Below, in pieces: positions 20,906 through 31,323 of a stretch of 64,000 nucleotides of DNA; within the stretch, counting starts at the first letter, position 1; the number at the start of each line of letters is the position of its first letter. The position numbers were made by a program, and so were the translations under genes. The DNA comes from Mustela lutreola (Eukaryota > Chordata > Mammalia > Carnivora > Mustelidae). The notes below the pieces were generated by a model. It was not told the origin of the DNA. It saw only the letters and a list, made by a program, of their open reading frames with translations, and did no database searches. The stretch covers positions 157,327,001 through 157,391,000 of the forward strand of contig NC_081295.1 in assembly GCF_030435805.1 (NCBI RefSeq). Reading direction: 5' to 3'.

Positions 20906-23807
20906 GTACACAGGAAATGGGAGATCTAAGAACCCCACATGGACAGAGTCCCACAGTGGGAGGAAAGGGCCTGAGACTGAGCACCCAGGGAGACCTGCAG
21001 GGGCTGTTAGAGCATTGTGTCTTTCTGTCTCCTTTCCACTGCATTTCATGCTGTGCCACATTTTACATTTGAGTCAGACTTCATCGGTCCTGCAGTTTTG
21101 TATTCCTACAGCGGGTTCTCTTTGTTTTTGGAAGATATTCAAATCCCAACAGGGATTCTCTCACAAGCCCAAATGTACTTTATTTTTCTCAGGTTCCAGT
21201 CCATGCACACGAACAAGAGATACTCGGGAAGAAGGTGGTGCCTCCTGGATCGGCACTGAGTGTCCAGTTGCAGCCAGTGGACCCCAAGGCCCTTTGTGGT
21301 TCCTCAGCATCCCTTCTGCAGGATGGCGGTAAGGGGCAGTAGCATGTACAGTTCGTGGCTGGAGGAGTGGGGCTGTGAATGTCCCTTCTCAGAGTTGCCT
21401 CAATTACCATACATGGTCCTTTATCACCGCATGAGAAGTAGAGAACTTTTCCCTGTGTGTCATTGGCTAATTAAAACAAAAACAGAGATAGAGAATTTGA
21501 TTCCTTATCCAGAATATTTACATTTTCCCATTGGTTCTTCATCCAAAATATTTCCAAAACACAGGATATTTTTATGAGTAAACTAAAAGAAAGAAAAATT
21601 AATGTGTGAGAAAACATCAGGAAATAAGTAAGCAAAAAAAAAGAGGAAGAAACACATCAAGAGAAATAACACATGTTAGTAGAAAAGCAGATACATAATG
21701 ATATACCCAGAAGTGGATGTAATTCACAGATACATAGAACAAGATCCACATTATTGTCTTTTTTATTGCACTTTTGGTCTTACAAAGTTTTCATGTTGTT
21801 ATAGGAAGTCAGCCATACTTCTAGTGACTCCCTCCATGGAATAGTCATCACTGTTCTAAAACTCCTCTGTTTAAAGAGTTCATGGATTCAGTATTACTTT
21901 AGGTGTAAAAGATCTCAAAAATAAACTCAAGAATAAATTAGTTTTGGGGGCACCTGGGTGGCTTGATTGGTTAAGCATCTGCCTTCAGCTCAGGTCCTGA
22001 TCTCAGGATCCTGGGATCCAGCCCCACATCAGGCTCCCCTGCTTTCTCCCTCTCCCTCTGCTCCCCCTGCAATAAATAAATTAAAAACTTTAAAAAAAAA
22101 AGTCATGATCTTTTTAAAAATAAATAAATTATAGTCAGTTAAAAAAAATACCCAAATTCTGTTTTCCCATTTGTTCTGGAGATATTTCCATCCACTCCAT
22201 CGAAAATCATATATTTCCCCCAGCCTAAGACCAGCAGTACCTAACTACCTTTCCTGCTATAGCATATTCTAGACAAAGGAAACCCTACAAAAAGAGGAGG
22301 TGCTTGATTGCAGCATAATATCGAGTCATAGGCACAGTATAAATTTGTGAGCCATCAGGCAGGAATTGTGAGGACTTGATCATAAATGGATTCTGGAAAC
22401 CAGGTGGAGGAGTTCAGGTGTTGTAGAAGAAAAAGAGAAGAAAGGTTCTGAGTAGGATACAGGAGGTGACAGGATTTTAAGGACAGTAAGTCTAGTGAGG
22501 GTATTCAGGATGACTAGGAAGAATAGCTCAGAGTCAAGAAAGCAGGAAGCTGTGACAGTCCCCAAATAGGAAGAGTGACAAGGGTAGTGGTACCAGAAAT
22601 GTGAAGAAGGGGATGTGTTCAGGGCACATTCAGCAGAAAGTACTTACAGTACTTGATTAGCCATGGACATGAAGAAAGGGTAGGTAGAGAGATGAGGTTT
22701 TCCTCTCCACAGGCATTCTATTTGCTTTTACCAGATTTTCTCTTTTGTGTCCTTGTCCAGCACAACTTTCTCTTGAAAAGCCACATTTTTAGAGTGGCCA
22801 GTTGAAGTACCAATATGTAACTGTCTTGGGTATAGCTCAAAATTTTCTTTTCTTCCAACCCAGCAAACAGATATTTACCACTTTGTCTTTTCATTCTTTT
22901 AGATAATGAGAGTGAAAACAATGGATTCATGCCAAAGTTGGACATTTTTGAAAAAATGGAATCACAGAGGATTCTATCAGGAAGAATTTCAGGATTCATG
23001 TCAGAAGGAACTGCTGAGCCTCAAAACATCTGTAAGTCTGCAGGCAGGCTAAAGAAGCAATGGGAAAAAGAATCAGGGGGTGCTCAGAGACCATCATCTG
23101 CTCAGGATGGAGGTTTTAGTAAAATCCTTACCCACAAAAATACACTTACAGGTAGCAGTAGCCATGATGGTTGTGAGAGAAGCTTAAACCTGAATTCAAG
23201 TGAATTGACACACCAGAAATCTTGTAAACACAGTACCTATGACCAAAGTTTCAAATGGAATCCAGATTTTATTAAGCATCAAAGAATTTATGTTGGAGAG
23301 AAAATTCACCAATATGGAACATCTCTCAAGAGCTCAAACCTTATTCAACATGCAGCAATTTTTAGTGGGGAGAAAACCCACCAGTGTAATGAATGTGGGA
23401 AAGCTTTTAGACATAGCTCAAAGCTTATCAGGCATCAGAGAATCCACACTGGAGAGAGGCCTTATGAATGTAATGAGTGTGGGAAAGGCTTTGGGGGGAG
23501 TTCAGATCTTATTAGACACCAGAGAATTCACACTGGAGAAAGACCCTTTGAATGCAAAGAATGTGGGAGAGCATTCAGCCTGAACTCCCATCTCATCTTG
23601 CATCAGAGAATTCACACCAGAGAGAAACCCTATGAATGTAGTGAATGTGGGAAAACCTTCAGAGTGAGCTCACACCTCATTCGACACCTGAGAATCCACA
23701 CTGGAGAGAAACCCTATGAATGCAACGAGTGTGGGAGAGCCTTCAGTCAGAGTTCACACCTTCGTCAACACCAAAGAATTCACAAGAGGGAAAACCTGTT
23801 AATGTAA
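20492..23807 (+). CDS. ZNF165: Zinc finger protein 165 (SCAN + C2H2), three coding exons
   Basis: Nuclear DNA-binding protein of the SCAN zinc-finger family. In human it is expressed mainly in testis and some tumours. Coding exons are 20492-20905, 21193-21328 and 22903-23807. The donors and acceptors are GT/AG and the phases match (0, then 1), giving 484 residues against about 485 in human as I recall. Domains in order: a SUMO-type motif V22-K-I-E, a SCAN dimerisation domain at about 47-128, a linker with two degenerate fingers, and five complete C2H2 fingers (345-365, 373-393, 401-421, 429-449, 457-477) joined by HTGE(R/K)P linkers. The C-terminus RENLLM matches my memory of human ZNF165. 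The start codon lies 73 bases into exon 2. An AATAAA at 23861 can serve as the poly(A) signal. The gene looks intact. Confidence 0.95.
21193..21328 (+). CDS. ZNF165: ZNF165 coding exon 2 (linker)
   Basis: 136 bases between TTTTTCTCAG| and GGATGGCG|GTAAGG. It encodes 45 codons plus one base of linker that contains no known domain, and joins in frame to both neighbours. Confidence 0.88.
21946..22101 (+). repeat. CAN-SINE
   Basis: Copy inside the last intron of ZNF165, from GGGGGCACCTGGGTGGCTTG to its A-rich tail, with a shortened middle. Confidence 0.92.
22903..23807 (+). CDS. ZNF165: ZNF165 coding exon 3 (zinc fingers)
   Basis: Starts after CATTCTTTTAG. The one-base phase completes a GAT codon. 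It encodes two degenerate finger-like segments followed by five intact C2H2 fingers and a short tail. Confidence 0.95.
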
Positions 23808-23860
23808 AGAACTTAAATTTTCATGGAAATGCAAAAGAAATAGCAACATGAAAAATATTG

Positions 23861-23866
23861 AATAAA
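23861..23866 (+). terminator. ZNF165: Candidate poly(A) signal of ZNF165
   Basis: AATAAA lies 54 bases after the stop codon. No other evidence for its use is available. Confidence 0.5.
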
Positions 23867-23869
23867 AAA

Positions 23870-24998
23870 TATGGAGTGAGATGAATGACTAAAAGACCAA
23901 TATCTCTTTTCTCTCATTCTGAGGCTTAATGTTTTGCTTATGGTCTTCACCTATTGGGGTGGGGGAATGCTTTCTGTGAGTCAGGATGGATCTTCCTCTC
24001 TTCTATTGACTGTTAAAGTCAAGCAAGAAGAGCAGAATTGGGAGGAAGCTAATAAAAAGGCTATTTTATGGCAATGGAGATAGAGAGGAAATAACCATGA
24101 TTGCAGTATGGAGGGGAAAAGATTCAGTAAAGAAGCTGATCATCACTATTAGTTAATGATTCTCTTCAAGAGGAGGTAGGCTAAGCCCTGAAGTGGAATA
24201 GTTTGAGCAATGAGCAATACAGAGCTTTCAGAACATTCCTTTAAATGAAGACACAGCAAAACTAAATTAGTCATGTCAAACGAGGACCTGTGCAATGGTG
24301 GCATTCCAGTATGTAGACCAAAGTCTATGTCTAGAGGTCATGCCAGGAGGTAAACCAGGAGAGAATCCTAGGGAAGAGGCCAGAATCCATAGAGATTCAA
24401 ACAAGACAGGAGAGAAGTAAATTTGTCAGGAGTTGGAATTAGAGGTAAGAGAAGGTGGTCACATTTAGCACTTGCTCTATAAAGTAGAGCTTAATCTTTT
24501 GCCTTAAAATGACCTTTTCTGAATTTCCCAGATCATTTAAAGTCATTTTGTACCTCAACCTCAAATTTGGAGAAGACAGTACCACAACTAGGATCTTACT
24601 GCCACATATGGCTTTGGCACGTTCCTGGGGTGAGTGGACAGAGACAGGGTTCTCTGGCAAGTGACCATTGTGGAGGAGGGCTGAGGGAATTAGCACTGAA
24701 GGTCAGGGTCCTCCAACTGTTTCATGACTGCTGGATGCTCTTCTCTCCATTAAAGACCGTGTAGAGGGCTGGTACCCAAGAGAAGAGTGGAGAGATGAAT
24801 CCGGCAAGTAAGAACACCAGTGATTTCAGGATATAAAGGCAAACCCTGCCCTACTGTTTTCCCTAATTTGAAAATATAAGCAACTACGTAAGGCTTAAAT
24901 ATCCCATGTGTATATAATGTCTTTACCTGAAAAGAAGCAAACAACCCCCAGTGTAGAATTAGGATAATCTAATGTACAAAATCTTTCACTAATAGGCT

Positions 24999-25029
<31 letters not shown>

Positions 25030-25080
25030 TCTTTCAATTACCTTGAACTAAACATGTCCTGATAGCATCGAAGTAGCCCC
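23870..25080. other. Intergenic, no gene seen
   Basis: AT-rich sequence with a 25-base poly-A run at about 25003-25027. No gene or clear repeat is recognised otherwise. Confidence 0.4.
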
Positions 25081-25960
25081 ACGTGTGTGGCTGGTGCTGA
25101 ACCGTAGCTTCCTGTTCCACACGTACCGCGCTAATGCTTCCTGCGTCGTGACCGTTCCCGCCGCTGACTATACGCCCCGTGTTGCGGTGAAACCCGAGCT
25201 GTGACTGTCCTGCTCGAAACACATGGACAGCAAATGCTGCACCCCGGATTCAAACGCGCGCTGTTCCGGGCCTCGCGCCTAACCGTTAACCTGGATTACG
25301 TCCCTAACAGTATCACCACGTGACGTAACGCCGAAACGGCCCTCCTGCCTCACAACTTTAAAGCGGGGGGACTTGGTTCGCACGCACGTCGTTAGCCTTT
25401 CAGAAGGTGAACGACTCGCAACTCAAGACAGCAGCGCCGCCCCTCGGCGGCCACACCGAGAGGAGCGTCGGTCAGAGAGGCCGGAAGCGGCGCGGTGCCC
25501 CCCGGGGGCCGCCCCTCGGAGGCCGCGCAAAGGTTACCTCAGACAGCGCGATGCCACCCCCGAGAGGAGCGTCTCCCAGAGCAGCCGGAAGCGGCGCCGT
25601 GCTCCAGGTGGCCGCCCCTCGGAGGCCGTGCGGAGGTTCCCTCCGGCGCTTCTCCCCGAGAGGCTGGAAGCGGCCGACTTCCGCCGGTGGTTGCTACCCA
25701 GCTAGCGAGGGTTGTGTGGCGGCGGTGAGGGGCGCTGCGTGGCCTGAGGCGGGGACCGCGGCCAAGGGCGACGTCCACAGCGCCCGTCTCTCGCTTCTCT
25801 GGGGCCGCTGGTGAGGTTTAGGAACAATTCCGAGATGAAGGCGGCGGCTACGGACCGCCCTGACCGGCCCCGGAGGCAGCGAGCCCGAGTCCGCCCTCCC
25901 GCGCCCGTTCGCCTGTGCGAGGCTCGGGCTCCCGGAGAGACAGGACCCTCAGACCTGCCT
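25080..25960. promoter_or_regulatory. Orphan CpG island, candidate promoter
   Basis: CpG-dense segment between ZNF165 and the SCAN pseudogene, not attached to any coding exon I can see. A CACGTG E-box (25317-25322) overlaps a TGACGTAA CRE/ATF-type site (25321-25328). Three ETS-type (C)GGAAGCGG cores occur in a tandem repeat at 25430-25690. A consensus-like donor (CGCTG|GTGAGG, GT at 25811) could end a plus-strand first exon. The frames through it are arginine- and proline-rich composition artefacts. It may drive a non-coding RNA or be the surviving promoter of a lost SCAN gene such as the antisense relic at 29.8 kb. Confidence 0.6.
25425..25690 (+). repeat. GC-rich tandem repeat in the CpG island
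   Basis: Three imperfect units of roughly 80-100 bases. Each starts CCGCCCCTCGG(A/C)GGCC, passes CCGAGAGG and reaches GGAAGCGGC. The units are diverged but the order of motifs is kept. Confidence 0.75.
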
Positions 25961-26224
25961 CTTCATGTTGGAGAACCTTGGCGCCCAGGGTGCCCGTTTT
26001 CTGGTCAGGGTCAGAAGTCTTATCTGTAGATCTGCTTGTGCTGCAAAACACCAGCATGTTTGCTTTGGTGACTTTCATTTCATTCCATTTGTAGTCAAGC
26101 CTCGCGTTCTTTCCGCATTAGAAGTTGTAGTTTGTGCTTCCTGTCACACATGACAAGATTCACCAGGATTCTCGTTTCCCTTTACGCTTAATCTTTCACT
26201 GAAGGGCTTTTGCTTTGCTTTGCT

Positions 26225-26314
26225 TTTTTTTTTTTTTTCTTTTTTAAGATTTTTTGTTTATTTGGGGGGATGGAGCAAGAGTGAGACACAGCTGACCGAG
26301 CCACCAGGTGCCCC
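26225..26314 (-). repeat. CAN-SINE, internally deleted
   Basis: Only the A-rich end and the head (CCGAGCCACCAGGTGCCCC) remain. Confidence 0.82.
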
Positions 26315-26349
26315 GCATTCAGGGGCTTTAAAGATGACTGGTCGTATCT

Positions 26350-26480
26350 TTGGGATTCTTGTATGTACAAAATTAAATTTGCTTTTCTCTTGTTAATCTT
26401 AGGTCAACTTAGTTATTAGACCAGCCAAAGAACCTAGAAGGGACGAAGAGAAAATTTCCTGCCCTTACCTGTACAAGGTA
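26350..26480 (+). mobile_element. ERVL-type LTR fragment
   Basis: TTTTCTCTTGTTAATCTTAGG and the following TTATTAGACCAGCCAAAG stretch resemble the end of an ERVL-class LTR. It is related to the minus-strand copy at 14640-15080. Only a fragment remains. Confidence 0.5.
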
Positions 26481-26650
26481 GGCATGTTATATCTACACGT
26501 GAGTAAGCTGGGGTGAGAACATACTTTCTTGCTGGAACCAAAACTTGGCTCATAGCTCAAAAGCTGGCAGATGGCAGGGTCTGAGAAACAGGAACAAGGA
26601 ACCCACCATGCCACCGTGTTCTTACTCTGTTACTTCCTGAACCTCTTCAA

Positions 26651-26867
26651 CTCAGGTCATGATCTCAGGGTCCTGGGATCGAGTCCCGCATCATCGGGCT
26701 CTCTGCTCAGCAGGGAGCCTGCTTCCTCCTCTCTCTGCCTGCCTCTCTGCCTACTTGTGATCTCTGTCTGTCCAATGAATAAATAACATATTTTAAAAAT
26801 AAATAAATAAAAATAAAATAAAATAAACATCTGCCTTGGGCTCAGATCATGATCCCAGAGTCCTGGG
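26651..26867 (+). repeat. Duplicated SINE-SINE junction fragment (derived copy)
   Basis: This is a 5'-truncated CAN-SINE body with the distinctive tail TCCAATGAATAAATAACATA and an AAATAAAATAAA run. It is followed by 36 bases of a second SINE (CATCTGCCTTGGGCTCAGAT to GTCCTGGG). The same composite occurs at 30791-31000, where it arose as a SINE inserted into a SINE. There is no poly-A tail or target duplication here, so a DNA-level copy is more likely than retroposition. Confidence 0.85.
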
Positions 26868-27700
26868 CAGCCACTTACTAGAAATGATGGCAGAAGCAAA
26901 AGGGAAGAGAGCAACACACTGCCACCTTCTTTTTCGTTCTCCTTAGTCCTCAGCAGCTAGAGTTGATAGAATGTATGCCTGTCAAGAAGTGGTGAGTCAC
27001 CCTGCGCTGTGTTTCCACTGACCTGAAATACATATGCACAAAGAAACTACAAAATATGAATTATGTATAATTCGGTGATTCCTAATGCTTTTATATTTGC
27101 ATTTAAAACTGGTATTGTACAACATAAGTGAACAGCAAAATTCATAATTAAAATTTTAATTTTTGTTTACTTTAAATGACATTAAATAATAAAAATGCCA
27201 TGATGAGTCATGAGAAAGCCCATGGTAGGGGATAGATAGGTTTTATATTTTAATACCTTTAACAATATGTTTTTCTTCCGTTTTGAACAAAGGGCTCCAC
27301 ATTTCTATTTTACACTAGTCCTGAAGATTATGTAGCTAATACTCCCTATGTGTATTTCTCTAAATACTTGCTTTTTTAGAGCAAACTTTTTATTGGTACT
27401 ACTTTTGTCACCTAACGTAAACAGACAGCACAGATACAACTTATTATCTGAGACAGACACCTAAGGGAAAGAGCAAAGGATAATTTAAGTATGTCCCAGA
27501 TTACATACTATGGGTCAACCTAAATCAAGGACAGTTTAACAGGGTCTATTCAAGAGAGATAATGCTAACACAGTAGAAATCCAGGACACAAATGAGAACA
27601 GTAGATCTTTGGCAGTGATTACACTGAAAATTATGAGAGCATTAGAGAGTTATAATGTATATAAAACACCTTCACAAGAGTTATAATGTATATAAAACAC
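26868..27700. other. Intergenic, no gene seen
   Basis: AT-rich sequence. A 45-base segment at 26947-26991 is bounded by a good acceptor (TTCTCCTTAG) and donor (GTGAGT) but has no other support as an exon. Confidence 0.35.
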
Positions 27701-27832
27701 TTTCAAAAGATATCTTCATTTAATGTCACAACTCATTTCTGTAAGATAGATACTATGTTTGTCCCCTGTTCAGAGGTGAAGAAACAGAAGCTCACAGAGG
27801 TTAAGTAACTTGCCTGTGATGATTTAAAATAT
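27700..27832 (+). repeat. MIR SINE remnant
   Basis: The core pattern GAAGAAACAGAAGCTCACAG followed by AGGTTAAGTAACTTGCC is characteristic of MIR. Confidence 0.8.
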
Positions 27833-27834
27833 AA

Positions 27835-28262
27835 CCATGAGACAACTGACACAACTCCATGCAAAAGATGGAGCCTGATTTCCTTCCCCTTGAGTCTTGG
27901 CTGGACCTAGAGGTATACTTGCAAAAATCAGAATATGGTGGGAGTGGTGGCAGAGACTAGGTCACAGAAAGCATTGCAGCATCCTTGATCTTTTGGATAA
28001 TTCGTTTTGGGAGAAACCAGCTGCCATACTGTGAGGACACTCAGGCATGCTGCCAAGAGCCATGTGAGGGAAGCAACTTGAAAGCCAATCCTCAACTTTC
28101 TTCAGATGACTACAGCCCAGCCAAAATCTTGACTACTACCTCTTGAGAAACCCAGAACCAGAACATTCTATAAAGTCACTTCATATTCCTGACCCACAGA
28201 AACCATAGGTATGTTTAAGATGGCACATTTGGGGGTAATTTGTTGCATAGCAATAAATATGA
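27835..28262 (+). mobile_element. MaLR LTR (MLT1-like)
   Basis: The layout matches an MLT1-type LTR: CCTTGAGTCTTGGCTGGACC, then GGGAGAAACCAGCTGCCATA, and an end in TTTGTTGCATAGCAATAAA. It is old and diverged, a solo LTR fossil. Confidence 0.72.
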
Positions 28263-29770
28263 AGAGGAAATGGCCACACTAGAAAGCTTTAGAGACAGAA
28301 TAAAGAGATTTCTCTGCTCGAGTGTTGTCCCTAAGATGTCTGGTAAAGCACAGACTCCAGATACTTTGATTCCAAATCCTATTTCCTCTTTACTAGATTA
28401 CTTGCTATAAGGATGAGAAAAGAATAAGAATCAAAAGGAGAATCAAAGCAAATGTAGAATTGAAGGATGAATGAACAGAAAAAGTAGTGAATTAGCAAGA
28501 GCTATGAAGTGTTAGAGTAAATCTGTCACCATAGGTTAATGCAACATTATGTGAGGGACTGAGGAGGGAAAGACAGTAGACTGGAGAAAGTGGGGACAAT
28601 GGCCATTGATAATAAAATGATCCAATAGAAATCTGAGAAAAGAAGAGTAAGTAGTCAAATAGAAACCATCAGGAAAGTCTGATTCAGTACTGAACCTGAT
28701 CCTGAAACAAGCCATGGACAGTTTTTGCTGAGGGTGAAGACAGATCTACAGGGATTTGGGAATTTACTAAACGCAGAACATCCTCAACATTTCAAGTCAT
28801 TACAAGGAACTCCAAGGATCCATGTCTCTGTTTCTCATTTGTTGAGTCCCAAACGCCTTAAGGCTGGAGTGCTAAAAGTTATTAAATCAGTGAGAGAGTT
28901 CAGTTTCCACATTTCAACAAGTTTTCACTGTTACCTGCTGATTCAATAGCTCTTATTAAGGCTGATGACTTGTTATGTAAATGTTTGTTACATGTTAGTG
29001 AATCTTATGGAGGACATACACAGGCCACTCAATTTTCTAAATTCTTCCTCCCCATATGATTCTCCTTCCCTGTCTATTCAAAGGCCCACTGTCCATTTAA
29101 TAAAGCTCAGTGACTCCCCAGAAAACTTCACTGACCTCCCCAAACCAGGGTAAAAGTAACCAGTTTTAAATTCCTGACTACACCTTTGACGAATACAAAA
29201 TGGGGGTCAGAAGAAGTACTCTGGAAAGATGGTCTGACCAAAGGTGAATTCAAGGTAAATTGTGCTGCTTAACCTCTTCAGAGGTTCAGGGGACTGAATC
29301 TCTAAGATTGACAGTAAAGCTATATTTCCATAAGCCAGAGTTGGAAACTCCAAGACCTGTGGCTCACTATTCTCTTTAAAAACATTACCTGTCAAAGCTG
29401 GGACCTGGAGAAAATTAGATACATTTGAGCTTATGAGGGAACCACACTGGGAATTAGAAATAGAAGTCATAAATCACAAGGAATATAATCAAGGGACATA
29501 GAACAGGAGACCTAAGAACCAGAAGCTCATTAGCCTTCAGGCATAGGAAGGCAGATAGCAAGGAGTAAGAGATCTGGAGCCACAGGGAAGATTTTAGCTC
29601 AGTAATGATCTGCTCATTCCAATTTTGCATCCATGTCCCCTCCCATCATCCTCAACTGTCCTACCCAGATTGTAACTCTTCTTACCCAGTATCCTAGATT
29701 ATCAAGTTCTTTCCCTAAAGCTTCCTAGCACGCTCACTTCCTCCATGTTGTGGATGTTTTTCATACACAC
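28263..29770. other. Intergenic, left part of a direct-repeat-bounded segment
   Basis: No gene is seen. A 39-base direct repeat copy lies at about 28921-28960 and its partner at 30040-30078. Confidence 0.4.
28921..28960 (+). repeat. Direct repeat, copy 1
   Basis: Begins GTTTTCACTGTTACCTGCTG and ends CAATAGCTCTTATT. It differs by one base from copy 2 at 30040. Confidence 0.85.
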
Positions 29771-29771
29771 A

Positions 29772-29935
29772 GGCCTATACCACTTTGGACAGTATGGTCA
29801 AGAACACTTCCAGCACCTTTATAATCTGCTCCTTAATGTGTATCTTGGACCTCAGCCACTAATAGCAACGTTCCTAGAGTTCGCTCAGAGATGTTTTTCT
29901 TTTAGGGCCCAGACATTTGTTTCCTGCTAACATTA
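29772..29935 (-). pseudogene. Decayed SCAN-domain exon (antisense relic)
   Basis: The minus strand aligns by eye along a whole SCAN domain. It keeps GGGCCC (GPR region), GTGGCTGAGG (QWLRP region), the TTAAGGAGCAGATT stretch (TKEQI region), GTGCTGGAA and TTCTTGACCATACTG (FLTIL region). These occur in the same order and spacing as in ZNF165 and ZSCAN16. No long frame survives on that strand and no matching finger exon was found to the left, so this is an isolated relic. It is oriented opposite to all other SCAN genes in the window. It is most likely the remains of another family member that was inverted or once transcribed from the other strand. Confidence 0.8.
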
Positions 29936-30039
29936 CTACCTAATGCACTGGCAAAAGTTCCGATGCCAAGATTCTTGTACCCAGTCTGGCCCCCTTCTTT
30001 TACTAATAGAGTTTATTTGGCAATAAACTTCAAAAAGTT

Positions 30040-30078
30040 TTCACTGTTATCTGCTGATTCAATAGCTCTTATTGTTAG
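30040..30078 (+). repeat. Direct repeat, copy 2
   Basis: Near-identical to 28921-28960. The two copies bracket about 1.1 kb that contains the antisense SCAN relic at its right end. Confidence 0.85.
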
Positions 30079-30709
30079 GGATCAAGTTTGCTAAAGTCTT
30101 CAACTCCTAGTCATCCTCATCTTGAGTAGAGCTGTGGTTTAGGAAGATTCCTCTGAGTGTTCTGGGAGAATTCCTAAGCCAGGGAAAATTTAACATTTAA
30201 CATTTCCCTGATACAATTGTCGTATACACCCCTTACAGACAAGATACATTCTAACACCGCAAAATAAAATCTTGGGTTTGGGTAATGCTATTGTAAAGCT
30301 ATAGAGATTTTCCCTCCACAATGTCCTTAAATTTTTCAGGCTTTAATACCAACCAAGCAACTAAAAACATTTACTAAGCATTTAATACAACTCAACATAT
30401 AATACAAAGAAAGATAAGACAGATCCCTGCCATCCAGATGCTGATATTCCAGAAATAATACTTCTGCTTTTGATGAAGGCAGCCTGGGTACCAGGTAAGA
30501 AAGCAGAATTCAAAAGGAAAAAAATAAAATCAAAGAAAAGCAATCAAATCCAGCTAAAGGACATCTGTCTTGGAGCAAGTGGCTCAGTACAGCACACAGG
30601 ATTTAGAGGAGCTGGAAAAGAAAGCCAGAGATATACTGCCTTTCCTTCCTCTAACCTGAGCTCCTTTCCCACGACAGCAGGTGCTCATTCTCGCAAATCT
30701 CAAGCTCTA
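30079..30709. other. Intergenic, no gene seen
   Basis: AT-rich sequence. Nothing is recognised. Confidence 0.35.
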
Positions 30710-31123
30710 GGGGTGCCTGAGTGGCTCAGTCGTTAAACATCTGCCTTGGGGGCACCTGGATGGCTCAGTGGGTTAAGCCTCTGCCTTCAGCTCAGGTTAT
30801 GATCCCAGGGTCCTGGGATCGTGCCCTGCATCGGGCTCTCTGCTAAGCAGGGAGCCTGCTTCCTCCTCTCTCTGCCTGCTTCTCTGCCTACTTGTGATCT
30901 CTGTCTGTCCAATGAATAAATAACATATTTAAAAAATAAATAAAAATAAAATAAAATAAACATCTGCCTTGGGCTCAGATCATGATCCCAGAGTCCTGGG
31001 ATCTGGCCCAGCATTGAGCCCCAATTTGGGCTCCCTGCTCAGCTGGAGGCCTGCTGCTTCCTCTCCCACTCCCTCTGCTTGATTCCCCCTCTTGCTGTCT
31101 CTCTCTCATCAGATAAATAAAAT
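30710..31123 (+). repeat. CAN-SINE interrupted by another CAN-SINE
   Basis: The outer copy occupies 30710-30750 and 30974-31123. The inner SINE occupies 30751-30957, flanked by perfect AAACATCTGCCTTGGG duplications (30735-30750 and 30958-30973). Confidence 0.94.
30751..30957 (+). repeat. CAN-SINE nested in a CAN-SINE
   Basis: Full copy with the unusual tail TCCAATGAATAAATAACATA and an AT-rich end. It is the source form of the junction also seen at 26651-26867. Confidence 0.95.
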
Positions 31124-31323
31124 CTTTTTTTTTTTAAGATTTTTTATTCATCTATTTGACAGATGGAGATCACAAGTAGTCAGGGTGGTAGGCAAAGAGA
31201 GAGAGGAGGAAGCAGGCTCCCCGCTGAGCAGAGAGCCCGATGCGGGGCTCGATCCCAGGACTCTGGGATCATGACCTGAGCCGAAGGCAGAGGCTTTAAC
31301 CCACTGAGCCACCCAGGCACCCC
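31124..31323 (-). repeat. CAN-SINE
   Basis: Reverse copy inserted at the tail of the previous SINE. AAATAAAATCTTTTTTT is present on both sides. Confidence 0.94.

Noticed and set aside
25200-25270. tRNA-like B-box (GTTTGAATCC on the minus strand) in the orphan island
   Set aside because: No acceptor-stem pairing or proper A-box at the right distance could be found. The tRNA cluster known near this region in human is not seen here.
25407-25814. 135-codon frame across the tandem repeat of the orphan CpG island
   Set aside because: Low-complexity Arg/Gly/Ala/Pro product with no known domain. The repeat units do not keep a common reading frame pattern.
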